A stretch of 64,000 bases of DNA, from contig CAJTRI010000002.1 of NCBI GenBank assembly GCA_910578615.1, positions 1 to 64,000 of the forward strand. Direction: 5' to 3'. This DNA comes from an uncultured Duncaniella sp. (GTDB taxonomy: Bacteria; Bacteroidota; Bacteroidia; Bacteroidales; Muribaculaceae). Shown piece after piece: positions 52,978 to 61,679 of this stretch; within the stretch, counting starts at the first letter, position 1; each line of letters begins with the position of its first letter. Below the pieces are notes generated by a model, which did no database searches, was not told the DNA's origin, and saw only the letters and a list, made by a program, of their open reading frames with translations. Made by a program: the position numbers and the translations under genes.

Positions 52978-53028
52978 CGTTTTGGATCTGATATAATACC
53001 GTAAATTCCTATCCGGCTGTCTGAGCCG

Positions 53029-54069
53029 ATGAGACTGCATCTGTTCAATCCTGAGAACGACCTCGCGCTTGGGGCGGGGTGTGCCAATTACACGCCGCCT
53101 CCGAGGGTGGCGGCTCTCTCTCGTGCCGGTTCGCTGATGCCTATGTGGTGGGCCGATGACGGCGACATGATTCTGGTGTCGGAACCAATGGATGATGACG
53201 CTGGGTGGCTGAGACACGAATACGGGCTTTGTGGCGTCCCCGGGTGCAGTGGAAAACCTGCGCCGTGGGGATGGAGTGCGTATGCACGGCGCCGTTTCCG
53301 GCAGGCCGGGGTGGGGGATGAACTGCTCCTGGCCGACGGAGACATAGAGCGGATGAGGTTTCTGAGCCACAGGCGCACATCGGTGGTGGTTCTTGATGCT
53401 CTCGGTATGAAAGATCTGGCCGGGGAGGAGGTTACGGACGCTGGACGTGTGGCTGAACTGGTGGGGGAAGGATGTGCCCTTTTTTTGAAATCTCCATGGT
53501 CGTGTTCAGGACGCGGTGTGTTCGGGTCTCGCGGAATACAGCCGGAAGTGATATGCAGTAAGGCTGAGGGAATCATCCACCGGCAGGGAAGCGTGATGGT
53601 GGAGCGCGAATATGACAAGATTGTCGATTTTGCCGCTCTCTTCCGAAGCCATGACGGCGTGGTCGAATTTGCCGGATGGTCGGTCTTCGAGGCCGCCCGT
53701 TACGGGGCGTATGCAGGGAATATCGTGGCCCCGCAGTCTGAACTGCTTGACAGGATAGCGTCAAGAGATGCCGTCCGAATCATCCCTGCGGTGGAAGAGG
53801 CTCTTACGCGTGTTGTCGCCCCGCATTATACAGGCCCTCTCGGGGTTGACATGATGATATATGATGACGGAGGGCAGAGACGTCTCCACCCTTGCATAGA
53901 GTTGAACCTGCGCATGACGATGGGGTTTGTGGCTATGGAGGTTCAACGACGTCTGTCACCATCCCGTCCCGGGCTGCTCGGGTGGGACTATACCGGCGGA
54001 AGGCCTTCTGCCGGGCTTGTGCTACTGCCCCCTCGTGATGGTTTCGCTCTGACACTCAAAGCTCTTTGA
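53029..54069 (+). CDS. Uncharacterised ATP-grasp-like protein
   Basis: A 346-residue cytoplasmic protein starting LHLFNPENDLALGAG, a form I associate with an uncharacterised Bacteroidetes family. ATP-grasp-like signs: LKSPWSCSGRGV (153-164, lysine and glycine loop), VEREYDKIVDF (191-201), GPLGVDMMIY (269-278) and PCIELNLRMTMG (288-299), the last like the metal-binding E-x-N motif. Such enzymes ligate a carboxylate to an amine or thiol using ATP; the substrate is unknown. It follows the exported C1 peptidase and overlaps the maf gene by 14 bases from the opposite strand. Confidence 0.65.
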   Translation: MRLHLFNPENDLALGAGCANYTPPPRVAALSRAGSLMPMWWADDGDMILVSEPMDDDAGWLRHEYGLCGVPGCSGKPAPWGWSAYARRRFRQAGVGDELLLADGDIERMRFLSHRRTSVVVLDALGMKDLAGEEVTDAGRVAELVGEGCALFLKSPWSCSGRGVFGSRGIQPEVICSKAEGIIHRQGSVMVEREYDKIVDFAALFRSHDGVVEFAGWSVFEAARYGAYAGNIVAPQSELLDRIASRDAVRIIPAVEEALTRVVAPHYTGPLGVDMMIYDDGGQRRLHPCIELNLRMTMGFVAMEVQRRLSPSRPGLLGWDYTGGRPSAGLVLLPPRDGFALTLKAL

Positions 54070-54643
54070 GAGCACGGTATAGGCGGTGGACGGGAAGGCC
54101 CATGACATTGTAGAAACTGCCTCTTATTTCCTTGATGGCCGCAGCCCCTATCCATTCCTGTATGCCGTAAGCGCCAGCCTTGTCAAGAGGACGGTATCTG
54201 TCCACGTAATATCTGATTTCTTCTTCTGACAACCGGGCAAATTCAACCTCGGTCTCACAGCTCCATGTCTCGGTGTGTTCTTTGGAACGGATGGTGACCC
54301 CTGTGACCACTGTCTGTGTGTGTCCGGCAAGCATAGCGAGCATAGCGTATGCCTCGGTGGCGTCGGACGGCTTGCCGAGTACCTTTCCGTCAAGTATCAC
54401 CACGGTGTCGGCGGCTATCACAAGGGGATTGCCCGGCTTGTCCAGAGGATAGGCGAGCGCTTTGACAGTCGAGAGATAGGCTGGGACAGACTCCGGCGCC
54501 ATTCCGTCAGGAACGGTCTCATCTACGGAATGGGAGGTATCTACTGTAAAATCAATGTCAAGAAGAGACATGAGTTCGCGGCGCCGTGGGGAGCCGCTTG
54601 CGAGGATTATGTCGTATTTTTCAAGATTATCAAGCGGATTCAT
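54056..54643 (-). CDS. maf: Maf-like nucleotide pyrophosphatase
   Basis: A 195-residue Maf/YhdE protein. The opening ILASGSPRRRELMSLLDIDF, VIAADTVV and DKAGAYGIQEWIGAAAIKEIRGSFYNVMGLPVHRL (in parts) match the family, which hydrolyses dTTP/UTP or modified nucleoside triphosphates. Its C-terminus overlaps the convergent ATP-grasp-like gene by 14 bases. Its own promoter lies on the minus strand at 54667-54674. Confidence 0.9.
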   Translation of the reverse strand: MNPLDNLEKYDIILASGSPRRRELMSLLDIDFTVDTSHSVDETVPDGMAPESVPAYLSTVKALAYPLDKPGNPLVIAADTVVILDGKVLGKPSDATEAYAMLAMLAGHTQTVVTGVTIRSKEHTETWSCETEVEFARLSEEEIRYYVDRYRPLDKAGAYGIQEWIGAAAIKEIRGSFYNVMGLPVHRLYRALKEL

Positions 54644-54666
54644 AACTTTCTGGTCTGCTGTTGTTA

Positions 54667-54674
54667 CAAAATTA
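54667..54674 (-). promoter_or_regulatory. maf promoter -7 element
   Basis: TAATTTTG on the minus strand, 24 bases before the ATG. Confidence 0.65.
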
Positions 54675-54728
54675 CGAATTATTTTGAAAAAAATTTGGAA
54701 AAAGTTTTGTGGAATTGAAAATACATAT

Positions 54729-54736
54729 TACTTTTG
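54729..54736 (+). promoter_or_regulatory. TraB/GumN-ABC-GntR operon promoter -7
   Basis: TACTTTTG, 62 bases before the ATG at 54799. No further promoter motif was seen before the ABC and GntR genes. Confidence 0.6.
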
Positions 54737-54798
54737 CGGTGTATTAGTAATGTACAACACCAAAATACTACATACCTCACCAGCCTAATTTATCCAAG

Positions 54799-55674
54799 AT
54801 GAAAAAGACAGCTCTGATCGTTATGCTCTTAATGTTCTCCGTCTTTGGCGCGGAAGCACAGATTTTATGGAAGATTTCAGGTAACGGCCTTGAACGGCCT
54901 TCCTATCTTCTCGGAACACATCATGTGGCGCCTGTAACAGTGCTTGACAGTCTTTCAGGATTCGGCGACATACTCGCCGGGGTCGACAAGGTCTATGGTG
55001 AGCTTGTGATGTCAGAGTCAAATACGCCGGCTGCGCAGCAGTTGATGGCGATGGCTGCAATGGCCCCGGCAGACAGCACTCTGAGCAAGGTTTTCAGTCC
55101 GGCTCAGATGGATTCGCTGACCGGTATGTTGCAGAGCTACATGGGGCCACAGGTGACGGCTGACGCTTTTGAACCGTTCAAGCCGGCCATGGTCTCCACG
55201 GTCATCTCCATGGCGCAGGCACAACAGATTTTTCCCGGGTTTGATCCTTCCCGTCAGCTGGACACCGAGATACAGAGCCGTGCCAAGGCTCTCGGGAAAG
55301 AGATAGGTGGTCTTGAAACCGTCGAGCAACAGTGTGCCGTGCTTTTCGGAGGCTCTGTCGCCGGCCAGGCATCTGATTTGCTGGACGCAGTACGTGACGA
55401 GGAATATGCAATAGAAATGGCCCGTAAGCTGGCCACGGCCTATATTGAAGGAGATTTGAAAAGGATACTCGCAATCATAGAGGATCCGCGCATGGTATCA
55501 TCCGATGCCACAGACCGTCTTATAAACAGACGTAATGCCGACTGGGTGCGCGTGCTTGCCGCCCTTCTGCCAACGGCCTCGGTGCTGATAGCTGTCGGTG
55601 CCGGCCATCTGCCCGGAGACAAAGGGCTTATCACGTTATTGCGCAGAGAGGGGTATACAGTAGAGAAAGTTTAA
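54799..55674 (+). CDS. TraB/GumN family protein
   Basis: A 291-residue exported protein (signal peptide ending VFGAEAQ). The N-terminal motif RPSYLLGTHHVAP and the C-terminal GAGHLPGDKGLITLLRREG are the paired His-containing motifs of the TraB/PrgY/GumN family, thought to be metal-dependent membrane-linked proteases. It is 20 bases ahead of the ABC transporter genes, and the four genes likely form one operon. Confidence 0.87.
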   Translation: MKKTALIVMLLMFSVFGAEAQILWKISGNGLERPSYLLGTHHVAPVTVLDSLSGFGDILAGVDKVYGELVMSESNTPAAQQLMAMAAMAPADSTLSKVFSPAQMDSLTGMLQSYMGPQVTADAFEPFKPAMVSTVISMAQAQQIFPGFDPSRQLDTEIQSRAKALGKEIGGLETVEQQCAVLFGGSVAGQASDLLDAVRDEEYAIEMARKLATAYIEGDLKRILAIIEDPRMVSSDATDRLINRRNADWVRVLAALLPTASVLIAVGAGHLPGDKGLITLLRREGYTVEKV

Positions 55675-55694
55675 AGCATGTTGTTTTAGGAATT

Positions 55695-56546
55695 ATGATA
55701 AAGCTTGAAAATCTAAGTTTTAAATATGCATGTCCGTTTGACAATGCCGTGGACGGCGTGACTGCCGGGATAGGCCCGGGCATACATCTTTTACTTGGTG
55801 AGAACGGTGCCGGAAAGACCACCCTGTTACGGCTTGTCGCAGGACTCCTTCCTCCGACTGCCGGAAAGTGTGAGATCGGAGGTGATGACACCTCGTGCCG
55901 TCGGCCGTCGGTTGTCAGGAAGGTGTTCTTTCTCCCGGACGAGATGGTGTTGCCGACAAGGACTATACGGGAATTTGCCGGAATACATTCGGTATATTAT
56001 CCCGGATTCAGCGAGGAGGTTTTTGATCGCAATCTCCATGATTTCGGACTTGACGGTAACGAGGATGCGGCCTCTCTGTCTCTCGGCATGAGGCACAAGA
56101 CCATGCTTGCCTATGTAATAGCCCTCGGAGTAGACGTCCTTCTGCTCGACGAGCCGGCAAACGGCCTTGACATCACCTCGAAGAAAGCCCTGCGCACCAT
56201 GTTGGCCCGGAATATCCGGGAAGACCAGACGGTGATAGTATCCACTCACACCGTATCGGATTTACGTGAACTTTATGACGGACTGATAGTCCTGTCAAAG
56301 GGGCGCCTTCTTCTCTGCCGTCCCACCTGGGAGATAGCCGAGAGGATACGGTGTGTGGCTACTCCGATTCCTCCGATGGATCGTATATTCATGGAACAGG
56401 AGGCCGGCATGTTCCTTTCCATCCTGCCTAATGATACAGGTGATGCCGCCGATATCAACTACGGACTCCTGTATTCCGCCCTGCTCTCGCCGGAGAGAGA
56501 TTTGCTTCTTTCACATCTAAACAAAATTTCCGAATATGAAAAATAG
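55695..56546 (+). CDS. ABC transporter ATP-binding protein
   Basis: A 283-residue ATPase. Walker A is LGENGAGKTTLLRLVAG, the signature is the variant LSLGMRHKTMLAYVIALG, and Walker B is VLLLDEPANGLD, with switch His in IVSTHT. The shape and the LSLGM signature fit exporters of the YtrB/BcrA kind, paired with a one-gene permease and a GntR regulator. The substrate is unknown; relatives often respond to cell-wall antibiotics. Confidence 0.88.
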   Translation: MIKLENLSFKYACPFDNAVDGVTAGIGPGIHLLLGENGAGKTTLLRLVAGLLPPTAGKCEIGGDDTSCRRPSVVRKVFFLPDEMVLPTRTIREFAGIHSVYYPGFSEEVFDRNLHDFGLDGNEDAASLSLGMRHKTMLAYVIALGVDVLLLDEPANGLDITSKKALRTMLARNIREDQTVIVSTHTVSDLRELYDGLIVLSKGRLLLCRPTWEIAERIRCVATPIPPMDRIFMEQEAGMFLSILPNDTGDAADINYGLLYSALLSPERDLLLSHLNKISEYEK

Positions 56547-57334
56547 TCTTGACAGTTTTTCTTGGAAGAGGTCGGCAGGTATGTATGTATCACATGTACG
56601 GCCGTTCCATAAAGCGCCAGTTTTTGTTGTACGGATGCTTGATTCTCGCCATATATCTTCTTGTGGTTGCCATAGCCAGTTACAATGCCGACTATATTGC
56701 CTCTTATAGTGTCTTCACCTTCATAATGGGCTTTATGATATATGTATCCCCGGTTGTCTTTTCAGGACGTGATGACAGCCTCATGTCACAGATACCTGTA
56801 AGCCCGAAGGAGAAGATGGTATTTTATTTGGGTTACTCGCTGATTGTTGTTCCTGTGTTTATACAGGGACTGTGGTGGCTGCTTTGCAATGCCGGAGGAT
56901 TGGTCTTCTCGGTCGGAAATGTCGATAAGATTGTAGCTGATACAAGGGTGTACTATAATATGTCCTTTGATAATGGTGTTTTCGTGCTTATGTACGTATT
57001 AAATATCATCCAGACCGCTTTTCTTATCATTATTTCCATGCTGGTGGTATTTACCACTCATAAACACCGGCTGTTGACGTGTCTCCTATCATCTGTGGGG
57101 GCGTTGATCGGATTCGGTATCATATCCATGATCGCGGGTATCATAGCCGGGTTAAACGGAGCCTTTGATAAGATTATGGAAGGTGGTGATGCCTCACCTG
57201 AAATTATTGGAAGGGACATAATGTCGGGTATTCTGCCTGTCGCAGTCGTTACCAGCATTGCCACTGTAATAGTGATGGTGGTTCTTGTCCGTAAAATTTA
57301 CAAGAGATTCCTCCACCCGGTCATCGCACGTTAA
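56536..57334 (+). pseudogene. ABC transporter permease, apparently frameshifted by a GTAT repeat
   Basis: The expected start is the ATG at 56536 overlapping the ATPase stop (MKNSLDSFSWKRSAGMY), but that frame runs into a stop after ~57 codons. After the tandem repeat at 56579-56590 the real membrane protein continues in another frame (HMYGRSIKRQFLLYG...). Two GTAT copies instead of three would join both parts exactly. From ATG 56585 a 249-residue, six-helix protein (to 57334) could still be made, missing the first ~17 residues. So it may be a frameshifted gene, a strain variant, or an internally started functional permease. No family name is certain. Confidence 0.7.
56579..56590 (+). repeat. 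(GTAT)3 tandem repeat at the permease frame break
   Basis: Three perfect copies. Losing or gaining one copy changes the frame; two or five copies would fuse the upstream start to the permease. Confidence 0.85.
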
Positions 57335-57342
57335 GAAGAATA

Positions 57343-57696
57343 ATGGAATTCAGTACAAACAAACCGATATATCGTCAGATAATAGACTATTGTTTCGGAC
57401 GGATACTTACCGGGGAATGGAAGTGTGGTGAGAGGGTTCCGTCCGTGAGAGAGATGTCGGTAGAGCTGTCGGTCAATTCACACACAGTCCTGAAAGCTTA
57501 TGAATATCTTCAATCAGAGGGTCTCATTGTCTCACGCCGGGGGATGGGGTTCTATCTTGAATCTGACGCTCCTGTGATAGTGAACCGTCTGCGCCGTGAG
57601 GAGTTCTTCTCGACCACTCTCGTGCATCTCGCTAGCGAGATGCAGCTCCTCGGAATAACTTCCGAGGAGCTGCACGAACATCTAAAAAAACTTTGA
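57343..57696 (+). CDS. GntR/YtrA-like transcription regulator
   Basis: A 117-residue regulator with a GntR winged helix: YRQIIDYCFGRILTGEWKCGERVPSVREMSVELSVNSHTVLKAYEYL (in parts), then a short C-terminal helical region without a ligand domain, the YtrA type. Such proteins usually repress the ABC operon in which they lie. The last 20 codons contain overlapping perfect palindromes. It is 9 bases after the permease stop. Confidence 0.88.
   Translation: MEFSTNKPIYRQIIDYCFGRILTGEWKCGERVPSVREMSVELSVNSHTVLKAYEYLQSEGLIVSRRGMGFYLESDAPVIVNRLRREEFFSTTLVHLASEMQLLGITSEELHEHLKKL
57623..57674. repeat. Overlapping perfect palindromes inside the GntR-like gene
   Basis: First, a 22-base perfect palindrome at 57623-57644. 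Second, a 15-base perfect stem at 57641-57655 with 57660-57674 and a TAAC loop. The two share four bases and cannot both form fully. A CGTGCA/TGCACG pair (57621-57626 with 57671-57676) encloses both. Confidence 0.9.
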
Positions 57697-57838
57697 TGGA
57701 GTCTCCTTGTCGCCGCGTCTGTACTCATGGCGGCCGACATATACACCGGGATGTGTCGCAAAGACACAGAATCAAGACATGCGTGGCAGCCGGTTCGTCC
57801 TATCGGAAGGTGTTTTTGCGTATTAGCCAGATTTTCAC

Positions 57839-57846
57839 TAATTTTG
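57839..57846 (+). promoter_or_regulatory. der promoter -7 element
   Basis: TAATTTTG, 60 bases before the der ATG. The leader contains a small stem TTGTCCC with GGGACAA. Confidence 0.6.
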
Positions 57847-57905
57847 TCCCTTGAACTCTCAGGGGACAAGTTTTGTTTCCTATTTTAGAATAATTAAGAA
57901 TAATT

Positions 57906-59225
57906 ATGGGACAAATGATAGCAATCGTGGGACGTCCCAATGTTGGAAAGTCAACCCTTTTCAACCGTCTCACCAAGACCCGTACCGCCATTACCAATGA
58001 TGAGGCGGGCACTACCCGTGACCGTCAGTATGGCAAGGTGGACTGGAACGGCAAGGAGTTCTCGATAGTCGATACCGGCGGATGGGTTGTTGGCAGTGAG
58101 GATGTTTTTGAGTCAGAAATAAACAAACAGGTTCATCTTGCCATAGAGCAGGCTGACGAGATACTGTTTGTGGTTGACGCCATGAACGGTGTGACCGATC
58201 TTGACGACCATGTGGCCCAGATACTTCGCCGTTCGACGAAGCCTGTGATCCTTGTGGCGAACAAGGTTGATGTGGGAGACTCGATATACAATATCGCCGA
58301 CTTCTATTCCCTCGGTCTCGGCGATCCTTACGGAGTGTCGGCTGTAAGCGGCTATGGTACCGGCGACCTTCTTGACGAGGTTGTGGCCAAGATGCCCGTT
58401 AAGGACGAGAGCGAGGAGGAGGAACTGGAAGATATCCCAAAGATATGTATCGTCGGGCGTCCGAATGCCGGAAAGTCGAGCCTCATCAATGCCTTTATTG
58501 ACGAAGACCGCCATATAGTGACGGATATTGCCGGCACAACGCGTGACTCGATATATACGCGTTACAACAAGTTCGGATTTGATTTTTATCTTGTCGACAC
58601 GGCCGGTATACGCAAGAAGGCCAAGGTGACAGAGGATATAGAGTATTACTCGGTCATCCGTTCCATCCGTGCCATAGAGGCATCGGATGTCTGCATCCTC
58701 ATGATTGACGCCACCCGTGGCATCGAGGCTCAGGATGTCTCCATCTTCTCGCTGATCCAGCGCAATAAGAAGGGGCTTGTGGTAGTGGTCAACAAGTGGG
58801 ATCTTGTCGAGGACAAGAGCAAGGAGGCGATAAAGCATTATGAGAACGCCATACGTGACCGTTTCGCCCCGTTTGTCGACTTCCCTATAATCTTTGCATC
58901 GGCTCTTACCAAACAACGTATATTCAAGGTGCTTGAAACAGCCCTGCACGTGTGTGAGAACCGCAAGCGTGTTGTAGCCACATCTCAGCTCAACACCGTG
59001 ATGCTTGAAGCCATTGCGGCTTATCCGCCGCCGGCCAACAAGGGTAAGTATGTCAAGATCAAGTATGTCACCATGCTTAAAGGCTCGCCTGTACCCACCT
59101 TTATCTTCTTCTGCAACCTTCCGCAATGGGTCAAGGAGCCTTACCGCCGTTACCTTGAAAACAAGATTCGCGAGAACTGGGATTTCAACGGCACGCCTGT
59201 CAACATCTTCATGCGCGAGAAATAG
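57906..59225 (+). CDS. der: GTPase Der (EngA)
   Basis: A 439-residue ribosome assembly GTPase with two tandem G domains and a C-terminal KH-like domain. G1 motifs are GRPNVGKSTLFN (first domain) and GRPNAGKSSLIN (second); GTTRDRQYG/GTTRDSIYT are the switch regions; NKVD and NKWD bind guanine. The C-terminus contains KYVKIKYVTM. It helps mature the 50S subunit. Spacing from the GntR gene is 209 bases and it has its own promoter. Confidence 0.97.
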   Translation: MGQMIAIVGRPNVGKSTLFNRLTKTRTAITNDEAGTTRDRQYGKVDWNGKEFSIVDTGGWVVGSEDVFESEINKQVHLAIEQADEILFVVDAMNGVTDLDDHVAQILRRSTKPVILVANKVDVGDSIYNIADFYSLGLGDPYGVSAVSGYGTGDLLDEVVAKMPVKDESEEEELEDIPKICIVGRPNAGKSSLINAFIDEDRHIVTDIAGTTRDSIYTRYNKFGFDFYLVDTAGIRKKAKVTEDIEYYSVIRSIRAIEASDVCILMIDATRGIEAQDVSIFSLIQRNKKGLVVVVNKWDLVEDKSKEAIKHYENAIRDRFAPFVDFPIIFASALTKQRIFKVLETALHVCENRKRVVATSQLNTVMLEAIAAYPPPANKGKYVKIKYVTMLKGSPVPTFIFFCNLPQWVKEPYRRYLENKIRENWDFNGTPVNIFMREK

Positions 59226-59264
59226 TATCTTTTCCAGCCATGAAAGGTTGGAAAATGAATAGAT

Positions 59265-59320
59265 ATAAGGCATCAGCTTCCTCAAACGGGAAAATATCCC
59301 AGAGGAAGCTGATGCCTTAT
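59265..59320. terminator. Bidirectional terminator between der and the methyltransferase
   Basis: A perfect 19-base stem: 59265-59283 is the complement of 59302-59320. The loop itself can pair (GGGA with TCCC). It lies between convergent genes. Confidence 0.88.
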
Positions 59321-59340
59321 TGACGGTCTAAACTGATTGT

Positions 59341-61491
59341 CTAAACGGCCATTATGGTATGGTAGACTTTGTCCATGAATGATTCATAGTCATTCAGAAT
59401 GACGTTTGGCCCGAATTTGATTTGGTCATGTGCCGAGAATGTCAGTTTGGGGCGGTTGGCCTTATAATACTTTATATAGTCCTCGTGGTTTTTAATCTCG
59501 AAGTCGCCCCTTTCGGGATGGTTCAACACACAGATGAGGGTTTTGTTGGGAGTATGGAAATACGACTCCGTATTATCGTATGACAGAGTGATGTATTTGG
59601 ATATATTGTGGTCTGAGAATTTTTCCCACTTTGAGATGGTATTGTTCTTTTTGTAGTAGGGCAACGGGTCAAGGATAATGAAGATTTGAAAATAAGGATA
59701 GTTGTTACACCGTATATTAGCGGTCTCTCCCAGCATGTTTTCAAAATAGTTATTGGAATTCTGGGAATAATTACGCATTACGAACTTGACAGCGATTCCG
59801 GCCACAGGCTTGGATTGATGTTTGACCGTTATATCCACTTTCTTGCTGATATAACGACCTTGTATGCTGTCTTCCTTGTCATTACCATATCCTTGGGAAC
59901 AGACTTCGTAATCTGGCCCGAGCCGTCTTTTTATGTCATAGGCGATAGTGCCATGGATTGCTTTCAGTTTGTCAGTGCTTCGAGACGTGCCTTTGCAAAG
60001 GTATGCGACAAAGGATTCGGTTAACTTGGCTAAAAAGTCCTCGTTGGTGGTTTTGTGCAGGTTGTAGGGTTCCATTTGAAGTTGGTGTATATGATAGTTC
60101 AGGTAGCTCTCCAGGTCTTTGGAATTGAATGTGTAATATCCGCCGCTTTTGTATTTTTTCAACGATGCTATGTATTTGATGAAATCGGTGGTTTTTAGGA
60201 TAGATGTAACCGCTTCCAGATCGATATCCGAAAGAATATACAAACCGCTATAAATGCCGGAGCCGGCGGGAGTAAGATTTATTTTCAGGCTGTCAATATC
60301 CTTGATGGTTGTATTGACCGCGAGTTTGTCCGAGAAGACATCCTTCAAAGCCTGAGTCCTGCCGAACAGGAACCAGAAAGGATTCTCAGCCTCGCTATCA
60401 TTCTTCAGCAATCCTTCTTTATTGGATTCCAGATAGCGGGCTACCTCCGGGTTGGAGAATATGAGAGACTTGTCAAGAGGTCTGCCATGGCGGTCATAAG
60501 GAAAAAATGCCTGATACCATCTGCCGGTAGATGCTTTTATGACAGGTATAAGGAATCGGTCGAACGGGAATTGGTTTGATATAAAGATTTTGTCAGCAAG
60601 AGTCGCGAATCCGTTCTTTACGGTGACATATTTGGGAACTCTTGCATCACAGATGGTCTTTAAGCGGTGCAGCGTTTCATTATCGGCAAGATAGAAGGCT
60701 CCTTTGATGTCAATGTCCGTGATTGATAGTATGGCTTCGAAGGTTTTTGAAAGAGTCGTCTTGTCAAATGAATAGTAGGTGAGACTGTCGTTCTCCCGAC
60801 CTTTGACAAAGAGTGATATAAGTGTGTATGTAGTAGCCCTGAATGCCTGAAAATGAGCAAGATCTATAAGGGAGACGAGTGAGTGGGTGTGTCTGATATA
60901 ATTTCTGAGGTTATTGCCGGCCAGACTATTGAGCCATGAACTCGGGGTGATATAGCACAATCGGCCTCCGTCTTTCAGCATTCTGAAACCAAGTTCGAAG
61001 AATACCAGATAGAGGTCGGTCATACCGTCAGATGCGAACGAGAATTTCTTCACATCCGAATAAGACTTATCAAGATTGTGTACCCTTACATATGGGGGGT
61101 TGCCGACCACGAAATCCATTTTGCCGTCAAAGGACGATGTTGACAGCGCGTTCTGGTTCAGTATGTGGAATTTTGTGTCCGGGAGGGATAATTTGGCCGA
61201 AAGACTTTTCAGATTCTCCAAGCAGCATGAAAAAGCCGATTTATCCAGCTCTATACCGTGGATGAATGTTGCCAGTTCATCCGAAAGGCCTTCTGACGAT
61301 TTGTGCAGTCTGACGTATTCGGATGAATATCTCCTAATGATTTCAAGCAGAAACGCCCCGTCGCCGCAGCTATTGTCTATGCAATGTTTCCGCAGTATCC
61401 CTGGGCCGTTGTAGCCGGCCTCATCGAGTATTAACCTGACAAGATATTCAGGGGTAAAGACCTGTCCGCTGTGCTTGACGAGTGATGCCAT
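59341..61491 (-). CDS. N6-adenine DNA methyltransferase with nuclease-like C-terminal domain
   Basis: The start at the ATG 61491 gives 716 residues (MASLVKHSGQVFTPEYLV); the longer frame upstream starts before the promoter. The methyltransferase half has DNSCGDGAFLL (39-49) and catalytic NPPY (131-134). A middle part (~260-460) resembles a target-recognition region. Residues ~480-610 contain KVDITV, then AVKF, then FENMLGETANI, a possible PD-(D/E)xK nuclease with D553, K569 and E584 or E589, though the acidic residue before K569 is replaced by Ala. One-polypeptide restriction-modification enzyme (type IIG-like) is the best guess. AT-richer than its neighbours. Confidence 0.78.
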   Translation of the reverse strand: MASLVKHSGQVFTPEYLVRLILDEAGYNGPGILRKHCIDNSCGDGAFLLEIIRRYSSEYVRLHKSSEGLSDELATFIHGIELDKSAFSCCLENLKSLSAKLSLPDTKFHILNQNALSTSSFDGKMDFVVGNPPYVRVHNLDKSYSDVKKFSFASDGMTDLYLVFFELGFRMLKDGGRLCYITPSSWLNSLAGNNLRNYIRHTHSLVSLIDLAHFQAFRATTYTLISLFVKGRENDSLTYYSFDKTTLSKTFEAILSITDIDIKGAFYLADNETLHRLKTICDARVPKYVTVKNGFATLADKIFISNQFPFDRFLIPVIKASTGRWYQAFFPYDRHGRPLDKSLIFSNPEVARYLESNKEGLLKNDSEAENPFWFLFGRTQALKDVFSDKLAVNTTIKDIDSLKINLTPAGSGIYSGLYILSDIDLEAVTSILKTTDFIKYIASLKKYKSGGYYTFNSKDLESYLNYHIHQLQMEPYNLHKTTNEDFLAKLTESFVAYLCKGTSRSTDKLKAIHGTIAYDIKRRLGPDYEVCSQGYGNDKEDSIQGRYISKKVDITVKHQSKPVAGIAVKFVMRNYSQNSNNYFENMLGETANIRCNNYPYFQIFIILDPLPYYKKNNTISKWEKFSDHNISKYITLSYDNTESYFHTPNKTLICVLNHPERGDFEIKNHEDYIKYYKANRPKLTFSAHDQIKFGPNVILNDYESFMDKVYHTIMAV

Positions 61492-61514
61492 ACGTGTATA
61501 TTTGATTCGGACGA

Positions 61515-61522
61515 CAAAGATA
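61515..61522 (-). promoter_or_regulatory. Promoter -7 element of the methyltransferase fusion gene
   Basis: TATCTTTG on the minus strand, 24 bases before the ATG at 61491. It lies inside the longer frame and so argues for the shorter start. Confidence 0.7.
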
Positions 61523-61679
61523 AGGAAATATTTTGGGAAAGAGGCCTGCGTGATGCAGGATAGTAATAACGAAGTCAGCGGGGAGGAGAGGTGGGGGATA
61601 TGCAGGACAGCCAAAACCGGGTAGGGGCTTTGGCTGTCGAAGGATGTTGTTTAGCTCTGTATGGATTGGTCAGAGGCCT

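Noticed and set aside
58113..59285. 390-codon open frame on the minus strand
   Set aside because: Antisense of der; Der is complete and conserved.
61492..61614. 41-residue N-terminal extension of the adenine methyltransferase
   Set aside because: The promoter -7 element lies within it, and family homology starts at MASLVKH.
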